Source: Laccaria trichodermophora (Eukaryota > Basidiomycota > Agaricomycetes > Agaricales > Hydnangiaceae). Taken from it: a stretch of DNA of 64,000 nt. The notes below the pieces were generated by a model, which was not told where the DNA came from, ran no database searches, and saw only the letters and a list, made by a program, of their open reading frames with translations. The position numbers were made by a program, and so were the translations under genes. Location of the stretch: contig JACTVC010000010.1 in NCBI GenBank assembly GCA_018417955.1, forward strand, positions 508,763 through 572,762, given 5' to 3'. Below, in pieces: positions 1-15,516 of the stretch (positions are counted from its first letter, which is position 1; each line of letters starts with the position of its first letter).

Positions 1-2822
1 ATGATTATGAAGATCACTCAACGCCGCCTGATGGCCCTTTTCTTGCGTAGAAATGATGGTTTGGAGCCGACATATCTCAGCCTCGAGCTCAGATGACCTG
101 ACAGCGAACTCCGACGCAAACCTAGACGAGTCCTGGATGGCAAGGTTAAGGTCAGACGATAGAGATGACACGGCGCCGTCTTTTATTCGTAGTTGGTCTT
201 CCAGATTCGTGGCCCACATATTTAGCTGGGCATTTTCATGTCGAATTTGTTCGATATAGTCTGCAACTCCGGCTTGCTCTACTTGAGAGACGGCCAGGGC
301 GATCGTCAGTTGCCTCTGATCGTCTTCGATGTCCCTATCTCTTGTTTCGGCGCGCAGGATGGTCTGCCTAGCCTTGCTGACAGTTTCGAAAACTACTCCA
401 ATCAAAAGCCGGACGGAGTCTTCTTCTTCCTGTAACCTGACCTCCATATTTTCCATCTCCTCTTCCAAAGCTTCACCTTGGGAAAGGGCTCGATCTCGAG
501 CTTCTCGAGCGTCTGCGCAGTCCTCCACCATTGCATCCTTCTGTGCCGCGAGCATTTCCAATTCCATGGTCATCTCAGCTAAACGCTCTTCTTGAAGGCG
601 AAGGTTGGTTTCAAGTCGTCGGATATCGTGTTGATGGACGCCAATTTGCTCTGTCCTTCTCATCACCCGCATTTCCAGCTCTTCAATCTGGTCACGCAGG
701 GCACGATTGGCTTCGTTAGACGTCATGGTAGATAATTGGTGGAATTGAAGGGAACTATAGCGACTTTCGGCATTAGCTAATTCTTGCTGGGCGGTGGCGA
801 GGTCCGTCATTAAATTCGTTACTTGTAGTGTGAGTGAATCTCTCTCCGATTCGACATCCTCGAGTTGCTGCGTGAAGTCTGTCAGCTGGCAGACAACCTC
901 TTCAAGTTTGTCACTACGTTCTTGCTGAGCAAGCTCGACAGCCCCAAACTCTTCTTGCCACACGCGATCCTTCGTTTCTAATTCGGCCTGGAGATCATCG
1001 CGCTGTTTAGTCATAGCCTCCAGGCATAGGACTACGGCATGAAGCTTGTTTTCCAGCTCCCTGAATCGTGTTTTGCCTTCAAAACATGCTTCACCAGCAT
1101 GTATAAGTCCCTGTTCTGAGTTTGTGGCAACGGTTCGGACTTCGTCAAGCCTGCCTTGGAGATGATCATTGCAGGAAGATAGATGTGCAACAATCAATAA
1201 GGATGATGTCGCAGCCAAAGCGAGTCGCTTCATCTCCTCGTTCTTGCGGCCAAGGGCAACGAATTGACGTTGGTTCATCTCCGAAAGCTGGGCGTATAAG
1301 TCATCCATCTCAGCTTTCATTTGTGCAATGGTTGTGACAGATTCGTCGCAGACCGAAGAAACTGACGCCGACAATTTGGCTTCCAGGGATTCAATAGTAA
1401 ACCTGGATTCAGATTCCAAAAATTGTATATCTCGCCGTAAGTTATCTCTCTCTCCCCGTAACCGGTCAACCGCACACAGAAGCCGCTCAACGTAGATGAC
1501 TGTGGCTTCGTCATAATTGGGCTGAGGCACAAGTGCGGATTGGTGATTTGATAGACTTGTTTCAAGGGAAGGGGAACTATGGATGCCAGAAGTACCATCG
1601 TTTGTGTCGTAGGACGGGATAGCCCTGCGGGGGGGGATTGAAGACGCATCCTGCTTCTATAGAGAAAACCTCTTACTTATCTTTCCAGTCATTGTTGTCA
1701 GCCTCGCTTAGGAGCTGTTCAAGTCGCGTAAGTTTGCGGCGCACATCATCGAGGTCGTTAAGCGCTTCCTCTTTTTCTTGAATCAAGGTAATTTCTCGTT
1801 CAAGGCTCTCCTCCACTTTGTGTCGCTCCTTCTTAAGTTGTAATTCGGTGTCGCGCAACAATTCTTTCAGTGGCACAAGATCTTGCACACCCCTCAGCAT
1901 TGCTTCAAGCGCAGTTATCTTGGCGTCGTCCTCGTCGATCCTCTTCAATAATTCTTCCTCTCTGCCGCCGTCCCCCTGCTGTTCCCTCAAGAGTGCTAGC
2001 TCTTCCTCTTTCTCCTCCAGAGAACCCTGAAGCTGTTTGAGCTGCTCACTCATGTTTCTTCCCATTGCCCTTTTTTCATTGTCGACTCTCATGAGCTCAT
2101 TCTGCACTTGAGAAAGCTTCTGGTTGGCACAGAGGAGCTCTGACTCTTTCTGAGAGAAAGAAATTCGAGCATCGCGTAGGTCTTGCTCGAGTGATGTGAT
2201 TCGGAAGTTGGAAAGAGATGATGATCGGGGGCGTGAAATAAGCTGTCGTGGAGTTACCGGAGGGATATCAAGTTGACGGATGTTGGCTTCGAGCTCTCGA
2301 ACTCGCATTTCCAGGCTTTTTTTCTCTCGACCCAGGTTGGCGCATCGAGCCTGATGCTCGTCTGACGTATAAGATAGAGATTCCAAAGTGGCTTGGAGTT
2401 CCCTCAATTCTAGATCTTTAGCCTTGACCTTCCCATCGGCGACGACAAGAGCCGCCTGAGCGTTCTGCACCGTAATCTTCTCTTCACGGAGGTCTTCAGA
2501 CCGTTGGTTAAGTTCGTTCTCGAGTTGCAACGCCCGCTGTGCCTCAAAATTCAACTGGGGTCCAACCCGTCAGCCAGTCTACTCACGGAAATGAAGAGGC
2601 ACGAACTTTATGTAGAGCGTCATTTAAAGAAAGCTTCAACTCTTCAAATTCAAGGGCTTGTTTGTAAAGTTGCGTTTCCTGAGCGGCTATCTGGCTATCT
2701 GGTGGTGCGTGAGCAAAAGAAAGATTGACGGTTATGAACTATCTACCTTTGCTGGATAGCTTGTCCTTGAAGGCTTGAGTTTCTTCCGTAACATCGGCGC
2801 TTCCTAGTGTCCATATTGACAT
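1..2822 (-). CDS. Large coiled-coil protein, 3' end beyond the window
   Basis: The reading frame is open from an ATG at 2822 through the left edge. Splicing three introns (2699-2746, 48 nt; 2555-2606, 52 nt with a GTTCGT donor; 1625-1676, 52 nt with a C8 tract just before its CAG acceptor) gives one continuous frame that starts MSIWTLGSADV. Almost all of it is heptad-rich coiled coil, heavy in E, K, L, Q and R, for at least 800 residues. A short Ser/Pro-rich break lies near 2215-2265. No catalytic domain is visible. The composition suits a cytoskeletal, spindle-pole or tethering scaffold, but I do not recognise the family. The intron choices rest on frame continuity: the canonical-looking GTGAGT inside intron 2 would give a 32-nt intron and a stop. 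Confidence 0.75.
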
Positions 2823-3301
2823 GGTCCAAATTGACCGGCCCAAGGATTAAACGTGGGGAATGTTAAATTGGTTGGAAAGCAATTGGAAACAGTCAACAGT
2901 CACGTCACGATGCGCATAGATGCACGTGATCGCGTTTATTGAAAACTTTAGTACCGTTATTGACCTCGACCGCAACCGCGACAACTTTCCAACTGCTTTC
3001 TGTAATCCTAGTACTTTGCGTCTTCCTCTGGTCGCATCTAAATGTCTTCAAATATGACTGTTTGATGCCAAGATGGTGGCAGTTTTCGAAGGCTTTTGTC
3101 GATGGAAAGACCTATCGACAACGACCAAGAATCGCTTTTGCAAAGTACAATTGACGTCACTGGAGCTGACCAATCGGCCCGCATTCACACTTGGATGCTG
3201 GAATTCGAGTTCTGAGTGGGGTTTCAATTTTATATATGAAACCCCAAAAATGAGACTCCGTTTTTAATAAAGCCACCACCACCACTACTATTGCCGTCAA
3301 C
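2823..3301. promoter_or_regulatory. Divergent promoter region, coiled-coil gene / DUF89 gene
   Basis: This 479-bp stretch has no gene. It holds a GCACGTGA E-box at 2922-2929, 93 bp from the coiled-coil start. On the other side a TATA-like TATATA at 3231-3236 lies in the loop of a perfect 9-bp inverted repeat (3218-3226 and 3237-3245), about 57 bp before the DUF89 ATG. Confidence 0.45.
3218..3245. repeat. Perfect 9-bp inverted repeat enclosing a TATA element
   Basis: GGGGTTTCA (3218-3226) and its exact complement TGAAACCCC (3237-3245) flank a 10-bp loop made only of A and T. The unit lies 57 bp upstream of the DUF89 ATG. Confidence 0.8.
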
Positions 3302-5175
3302 ATGAACGACACGATAACGTCTTCATCTGCCTCCAGTGCCCCATCCAGGGTGACTCTGCATCTTGGTCATCTCCCTAGCAAGAAAGATATCAAGGCGCCT
3401 TGGCCCAGAACACCTACAAGGGTGCATATATGCGCTTTTTGAAAATTTCACTCCAGTTCTAATGGTCGTTAGGTTGACCCCAACAATCCGCCTTGGCCAG
3501 CGTACCGCGGATATCATGAGTATTCTTTCGCTCATGCCACTATGCAGTCGAGGTTGCCCACTATCCTTGGGAAAGCCATTGAGGACGCGACTAGAACCCT
3601 CAACAATCAGTCTTCGGAAGAGGAAGTCATAGATCTCGTCCAATGTATCGAGCGCATGGGCGAACTCATGACCGACTTGAGTGGAAACGCCAAGTTGCGC
3701 CCAATCGTCGACGACAACGAGGCTGACGTTGCCCTTTGGAACAAAGAAATCGCCAAATACTTTCAAGGTACTCTTCATACTACTTGGCGTTAAGCAAGGC
3801 GTTGAAGCTGTGACCGAAATTAGGTAAAGATTTCATGAACGCGCCTTGGCTTTTTGCAGAGGCATACAAATATCGTCGGCTCCACGAGTGCTTCAGCGTT
3901 AGTAAGTTCTGGCGGAACTACGACGTCTTCTACAGGCAAAAAGTATGTACAATTTCAGGGTCTCGGCTTTTTAACTTGAACACCGTTTGCATTCAGAACG
4001 ACACCTTTTCTCGCTCTTCCGATGCTGTCTTTGAGTTATCTATGCGGTTTGCCGAACCCTTCAAAATCCCAGAAGAACTCTCTCGAACCGAGAAGCTTGA
4101 AGCAGAACGACTCATGTTCCTTGAGCTCACCCAAGGTTGCCACTCAATACACCTTTCATGAAGTCTTCTTGACCTTTGCCGTTTAGTTTGCCTTTGGGGT
4201 AATTCTACGGACCTCTCCCTTTTGATAAACATGACAGAAGACCAAATCAAGTCCCTTCAATCTACTGGTGGCGACCATCTTGCAGCCACTGAGAAGAATA
4301 TTCTTGGGAACGATTTGACTAGGCTTTGGGAAACCGTCAAAGAGCTCCGCGAAAAAACAGGTGGAAGAATTGACTTCGTTCTCGACAATGCAGGCTTTGA
4401 GTTGTACTGTGACTGCGTCTATGGTATTGTTATTTTTTTCGCCGTTATTATCTGCTTCAATTGGTATCACAGCCGATTTCCTATTGCAAAGCGGCCTTGC
4501 GACGCAAATTCGTTTCCACGGCAAGCGTTTTCCTTGGTTTGTGTCAGATGTAACCAAAAAGGACTGGGAATGGCTTCTTAACACGCTGGTGTATGGTCAA
4601 TTGTTCCCTAATGCGACCGATGTAGAACTGGAGTCTCTCCGAAGACTTGGAAGGCGTTGGAAGGTATGCTTTCTCGGCCCCTCTCAGTCCCACTTAAATC
4701 ATCTGTTTTTTAGCAATACGAGAAAGAGGGGAAATGGGTATACGAGCAGCACCCGTTTTGGTGCACTGGATACACTTTTTGGGACCTCCATTCTGAAGCT
4801 CCAGATTTGTTCCTTCATCTTTCTCGATCAGATCTGGTCATCTTCAAGGGGGACCTCAACCACCGCAAGTTAACATACGATTGTGCCGCACCGGCGAGTA
4901 CCCCATTTGAGGTAGCCATCGGCCCAATGGCCAGCGCAGCAGGTGCTCCGAAGGTCGCAAGTCTTCGCACGATCAAGAGCGATGTCGTTGTTGGCCTCGG
5001 TCCAGATGGAGATCGTATCGCAGAGAACCTCGACCAAACTGAAGCTGGCTGGAAGATCAGCGGCAAATATGTGAGCATTCCGTGACAAATGGTCACCCAT
5101 GGTCTCAATCACCTTCCCTAGGCCGTGGTTCTTCTTTCTGAGGGCCGTCCGGGAGAGAAAGTTCGATTTGCTTAG
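3302..5175 (+). CDS. DUF89 damage-control phosphatase, ARMT1/YMR027W-like
   Basis: Spliced translation from the ATG at 3302 matches the DUF89 family of metal-dependent phosphatases, which remove harmful or surplus sugar phosphates (yeast YMR027W, human ARMT1). The first exon ends at 3421 and the 51-nt intron 3422-3472 joins in phase to a segment containing YRGYEYSFAHATM. At least five more introns follow. The key metal-site segment LDNAGFELYCD is near 4383-4415, and the second conserved segment FKGDLNHRKL lies near 4840-4870. The end, KVRFA-stop at 5173-5175, fits the usual family length of about 450 residues. It probably acts in the cytosol. The older annotation of such proteins as carboxyl methyltransferases is an alternative name, not a different gene. 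Confidence 0.9.
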
Positions 5176-5621
5176 TTCGTCACGTCTTCCGTCCGGCTTT
5201 CTAGGTTCTTTTTATCACTTGTATTCGGAATCACGACGAGATTTGTCTAGCACTGCAGTTCGATTAGCACATGGCCACACGATCAAACCTAGAGCAGGCC
5301 TGAATAGAGCACACGTAGATCATAAATGTTTTTGATAATTCCAGTGGGGACAACGAGCGAACTTCAGAAGAGAATCGACTAGGAAAGTTCAAGAAAGCTT
5401 GGAAGATAATACATACGTCCTTGAAAGTCCTTGCGTTCTAATAGAGTTCTTGCCTTTCAATAATGTCAATGATTTCTTTTCTCAGATTTGTGCCTTTGTC
5501 TCTTTCTTCCGAATAAACAACCCATCAAGTTAGCTGTAACTCTAGGAGAAATCTACCAACCCGTCGTCATGGAGCAAAAATCAAACTAATTATGATATGC
5601 TATATGGCAATGGCTCGCGAA
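5176..5621. other. Convergent intergenic region, nothing recognised
   Basis: This is the shared 3' flank of the DUF89 gene (+) and the RING gene (-). It is AT-rich with several A/T runs, and I see no coding frame, repeat or RNA gene in it. Confidence 0.5.
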
Positions 5622-7230
5622 TCAATCAAGATCATCCTCCCAACGACCTGGTATATTACTCCCTCCCGAATTGTTGTTGCGCGAATTGGGAGATCTTGGA
5701 GCGGGATTTGAGTCACCCCGGCTGTGTCGGGATGAGCTGTTGGCCCAATTACCCTGGCCCGTCATCCCACCAAAGATGCCTCGAAATAGTCCAGCTTGGT
5801 CCGGTGCCCTGTTAGACCGCGGTGGCGTCGTAGGGCTCGACGGACTCGAACGCGTTTGTGTGGGTCTTGAGCCCTCCGGGGGTTGATGACTCTCTGGTTG
5901 AGGTACAAGAGCGTGCCTGAACGTGGCTGTCACTTAGCGCCACCTAGAGTTTCAAAAAGAGGATGCCTACCGGCAAACAGGACATGTACCACTCGACTTG
6001 AGCCAAGGAATGATGCAGGGTTCGTGAAAAGGGTGTTTGCATGGAAGAGTCACGACTACTTGTTCGTCGGGGTCATCTGTATGGAGCTTGAACTGATCCT
6101 TGCAAACGGCGCAGTCGTTTTGTAACGTTGCAGCTGGAGAATCACAGATGTAATGAGAATATCAGTGAGAGTGAGCGTAATCTACTTACATCCCACCATC
6201 AACACTTCTCTAGGTAGATTATCGATTATTTCATCTGTCGCTGGAACCGGGCGGTGGGCATTCGAACCCTCCATAATCTGAGTAATAATCTGATCCAGGG
6301 CTTTTGAAAAAAATATTCAGGGGATCAATGTAGACACCTTCGAGTATTTACCTTCTTGGTTGAATACATAATCACCCATTCTGCCGTTTTCCGGTAACCC
6401 GCCGGACGATTGTCCACCAAAAAAGGACGCCAACGGGTCATGCTGACCGAGGAGGGCCGCAAGATATTGCGCTATTAAAGGTCCAGTTATTCTCGCGCCC
6501 CCTTCGCCTTGAGGGTTTGGCCCAAGGAACCTAGGAGATGGGTTAAAAGAATTCGACATACGAATAGACGCCGTTACTCGGACATGGTAGGCACAGAAGC
6601 TGGATTGGGTCCAGAATGGTCACCTAGCGTGTTGAGTGTTACTGTTCGTGAACCGTTCGGCCCGCTGATTTGAAAACTCATTCTGTTGTTCTGGGAAGAT
6701 GTGTCAAGAGGAGCAAACGGGAATTTAGAAACACATTTACGGAACGTGAAAGTGAAGTAGAGCTTTGTGTCCGGGTTTGCGACGGTCGCGTCATACCTCT
6801 ATCCATGAGACTTTGAAGTGTGACTGAATTGAGAACTCTAAGGAGCACCACTCTTTGTGAAAACGAGAAGCTCACAAAGGATAGTGTCCATGTCAGGAGG
6901 TGGTCCATCAAGGTCACCGTAATCGGCGTGAGTAAATTCGCGAGGATCGTCTCTTGGATTCTCCATCTAAAGGACGATAGGTACAAGGACTTGAACAGAT
7001 GCAAAGGCAAAATCACCCTCTCGACGAAACTGCCATGGCACGATGCACAAACAGGATCAGGAACCTGAATAAGAACTCGATTTCATCGTGTAATTACAAA
7101 TGCGCCGGGAGGAACAAACCATGAGTGGTCTCATCTCTGAATGGCACTGTAATTGAGGTCAGTCATTGACAAGGGTGAAGCAAAGGAATAGTACCTCATG
7201 ACAGAACCACAGAGGTTCGCGAGACGACAT
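5622..7230 (-). CDS. RING-H2 E3 ubiquitin ligase, RNF126/RNF115-like
   Basis: The ATG at 7230 begins MSSREPLWFCHECHSEM. Short introns follow, then PDPVCASCHGSFVE, so two CxxC pairs form the N-terminal zinc ribbon of the RNF126/BCA2 class, which binds ubiquitin or client-loaded BAG6. A low-complexity middle follows with FNPSPRFLGP and LAALLGQHDP. The RING-H2 near 5985-6115 reads CAVC..., LPCKHPFHEPC and CPVC, the full C3H2C3 ligand set. The tail is Pro/Ser/Asn-rich and ends in WEDDLD. Exon phases agree at each junction checked, including an 83-nt-class intron directly after CPVCR. The likely role is ubiquitin transfer in cytosolic quality control; client specificity is inferred from the zinc-ribbon/RING pairing only. 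Confidence 0.9.
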
Positions 7231-7712
7231 TCCGATTAGAAGTGTAGATCGGGAGGAGTGTGTTGAGAGAACTCGGTAGAGATAACAAGAGGTGACAACA
7301 GGGCTAATTGGGTGACAATCATTACAAGGACATGTCGTAACCGACCGTGACGTCACGTTTCCAGTGCATTCCAGTGTTCCCCAGACACTGACCCCTTCAT
7401 AGCGCTAAGTTGGCGCTAAGTGCAATGCTGGTGACATGCGTGCGTGCTACGCATTAGATGAGATCAAGTACAAGTTGCTGCCACAGTACAACGTGCATAA
7501 ATACAACATTTTCTCAAAAGCATTTAGTCCAGAATTCTCGGAGTGGACTCGGACGTCGACTTAGTTCAGGCTGTGCTTAGCACACCGTTTGTCCAGCGAC
7601 AGCCTGCAGTAAGCAGCATTTAAGTACGCCACCCTGCAAGTTGGCAACACTGCCGCCTGGCGTCGTGAGAAAACATGCGTTAGTGACTGTTGGTCTTGAC
7701 GCGTTGACGGCC
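7231..7712. promoter_or_regulatory. Divergent region before the ABC transporter; first exon may lie here
   Basis: The stretch separates the RING gene start from the first in-frame ATG of the transporter. It carries a tandem direct repeat GCGCTAAGT at 7402-7410 and 7413-7421. The transporter frame is open back to 7581 without an ATG, so a short upstream exon and intron are possible, but I could not place one convincingly. Confidence 0.35.
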
Positions 7713-13552
<5,840 letters not shown>

Positions 13553-13618
13553 TAGCACGTGACAGGATATAGAGGTCCCTCTAGATTTATATTACTTACC
13601 ATTCACTTTCTATCATCT

Positions 13619-14326
13619 ATGTGGCTTCATGCCGTGGTTGTCAGTCTGTTTCTACGCTTCTTCGCGCTGGCGCACCCAATCGAATGGCAACTATCGCATA
13701 TCCCTGCTGGTCGGGACTTCTTTGGCCTTATTGAAAGCGACGACCTCCCCATCACGACGGCGACGGTGGAAACTTGGAATCCCGCGACATCCTTGACATC
13801 CTTCAGCTTGAACCTTCCATCCTTATCGTCGACAAGCTTATCCAAGGTTGTGGAAACTGGCTCTAGCTTGACAACCCCTTCGTCCACATTCTCTTCAACG
13901 GCGTTGGGCGATTCGCAGACTACAGCGGCAAACAGCTGGACAAGTACTAGCGCCATTCTTCCAACAGCCTCGGTTGACTACATCACACCAGAAGAATCAA
14001 CAACACCTCCTAGTGCGGCGGGGGGATGGAAGGTCATTGGAATCAGCATTATTGCAGTCACGTTTGTCGCCACAGTCATTCTTGCAATCGCCTTTTTCGA
14101 TTCGTGGTGGGGCTTTCTTCGCGATGTGGTTTGTGGCAAGAGATACAACGTTGGCGAAGAAAATTTGATTCCTGATTGGGAGAAAAGCAGCTGGGAGTAC
14201 AAAATTGCGAGTGAGGATGGACATAGGTATCCGATAATGACAACCCTCGATGACATTGTTACGCAAGGCAGGGAGCATTCAGAGAAGATTCGACCTCGGA
14301 GTGAAGCTATGTTTCTGACGTTTTGA
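13619..14326 (+). CDS. Single-pass membrane protein, Ser/Thr-rich ectodomain, unknown function
   Basis: One uninterrupted frame runs from ATG 13619, only 66 bp after the transporter stop. A signal peptide (WLHAVVVSLFLRFFALAHP) leads into about 130 residues rich in Ser and Thr, which are likely to be O-glycosylated. A single hydrophobic helix follows at about 14030-14105 (ISIIAVTFVATVILAIAFF), then a cytosolic tail of about 70 residues. The shape resembles fungal wall-stress sensors or adhesion-type proteins, but there is no WSC or other named domain, so no function is assigned. A GCACGTGA box sits at 13555-13562. It could be transcribed independently of the transporter or in its 3' shadow. 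Confidence 0.7.
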   Translation: MWLHAVVVSLFLRFFALAHPIEWQLSHIPAGRDFFGLIESDDLPITTATVETWNPATSLTSFSLNLPSLSSTSLSKVVETGSSLTTPSSTFSSTALGDSQTTAANSWTSTSAILPTASVDYITPEESTTPPSAAGGWKVIGISIIAVTFVATVILAIAFFDSWWGFLRDVVCGKRYNVGEENLIPDWEKSSWEYKIASEDGHRYPIMTTLDDIVTQGREHSEKIRPRSEAMFLTF

Positions 14327-14409
14327 TTGTCCTAGCCTAATCCACATTGTACCATAACCTAGACATCATTATTTTCTGTATTACGTGACAGCCTACAAAC
14401 TCACGATAT

Positions 14410-14620
14410 TTACGACTTGGTAGGATTCGTAGGAGGGACGACCTTTTCCATATAGTCTGAGATGATCAAACCAGTTGCGCCCATGACGCAAAGACCGAAC
14501 GAAAGGAAGAGCCTTGTTCTTGCAGGGAGTCCTGCAAAGAAATAAAAATAAAATAACGGGTAATGTAATGCGCATACCTGTCCACGACTGGAGAATTGTC
14601 CGGTTCTGCTGCTCGACCAT
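14410..14620 (-). CDS. Tiny single-pass membrane protein (about 54 residues)
   Basis: Two exons joined over an intron with GTATGC...TTTGCAG ends give a protein that starts MVEQQNRTILQSW and continues into LPARTRLFLSFGLCVMG, with one transmembrane helix and a lysine-containing tail ending in NPTKS-stop. The clean intron phase, the charge pattern around the helix and the head-to-head position with riboflavin synthase argue that it is real. It resembles small mitochondrial or ER tail-type proteins in size. I do not recognise a named family. Confidence 0.6.
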
Positions 14621-14682
14621 TTGCAAAGACTCTTGAAAGAGTTTAATGAGTTGATACGTCACGTGTCTTCTCGATTGCTCAA
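14621..14682. promoter_or_regulatory. 62-bp bidirectional promoter with E-box
   Basis: The start codons of riboflavin synthase (+) and the tiny membrane protein (-) are separated by 62 bp only. TCACGTG at 14659-14665 is the single obvious element and lies 18 bp before the RIB5 start. Such CACGTG cores are bound by Cbf1/bHLH factors in fungi; occupancy here is inference. Confidence 0.45.
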
Positions 14683-15477
14683 ATGTTTACCGGACTGGTA
14701 CGCTCATCGAAAGGGACGTTGAGCTCATTGCTAACGTTTTGACTCAAGATCGAACACCTTGGGACGGTCTCTTCCATTGTCGTTGACTCGACGGGATGCA
14801 CACTCACCATCTCCAACTCTGCGGAGATTCTCGGAGATTGCCATATCGGGGACTCTATCGCGGTCAATGGAGCCTGCCTCACCGTCACCGAGTTCGATAA
14901 GGAAGAGCTTGGTGGATGGTTCAAGGTGTGGCTGGCTAATGAGACGTTGGATAGGACGGATCTAGGCTCGTCCCTTTCTGGCATTTGGGTGTTGGACGTT
15001 AGTTGACTGACGTCTCTTAGGTGAAAGGGTGGTCGGTGATCAACTAAATTTGGAGCGAGCAATGGCGGCTCATGCTCGATTTGGAGGACATTTCGTACAG
15101 GTGAGATGAGGTATCATTATATATTACAGACGACCGATGACCTTATGAAGGCGCATGTGGATACTACTGCGACTGTGGTTGAACGGGTCGCCGATGGCGA
15201 TTCGCTCCGGTTGACGTTTGAGCTGCCGGCTCCGACAGAAGCTAGACCATCTCTGCTGCCTTATATGATCCCAAAGGGGTACATTACGATCGACGGGGCG
15301 TCGCTTACGTTGACGGGGGTTGATGATGAGCAGAGGCGGTTCAGTGTTATGTTGATCCAACATACGCAGAAGAAGATCAGCCTGAGCAGGAAAGAAGTTG
15401 GAGAAAAGGTGAATATTGAAGTGGACATGGTTGGCAAATATGTGCAAAAGAGTGTTCTCGCTTCACTCGGTAAATAA
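14683..15477 (+). CDS. RIB5: Riboflavin synthase
   Basis: This enzyme dismutates two 6,7-dimethyl-8-ribityllumazine molecules into riboflavin, the last step of vitamin B2 synthesis. The protein begins MFTGL, splices over a 49-nt intron, and continues IEHLGTVSSI. Repeat 1 has the motifs GDSIAVNGACLTV and FGGHFVQ; repeat 2 has KGYITIDGASLTL and MLIQHTQKK. The duplicated lumazine-binding barrels are complete. An intron after GGHFVQ ends in AAG, and the next exon begins AHVDTTATV, where most members have GHVD. The frame ends ASLGK-stop at 15477. It shares a 62-bp promoter with the tiny membrane protein gene on the other strand. Confidence 0.95.
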
Positions 15478-15516
15478 ATCAAATTGAATTCATTTTGCGA
15501 CGTTCATGCTGCGTTC

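Noticed and set aside
1317..1649. 110-codon minus-strand frame starting MRLQSPP
   Set aside because: Out of frame with the coiled coil; its start lies inside the intron 1625-1676 that joins two coiled-coil exons in phase.
7440..7580. A 42-codon frame (MRACYALDEIK...) as first exon of the ABC transporter
   Set aside because: It has no hydrophobic or family-like sequence, and I found no donor that joins in phase to the transporter frame.
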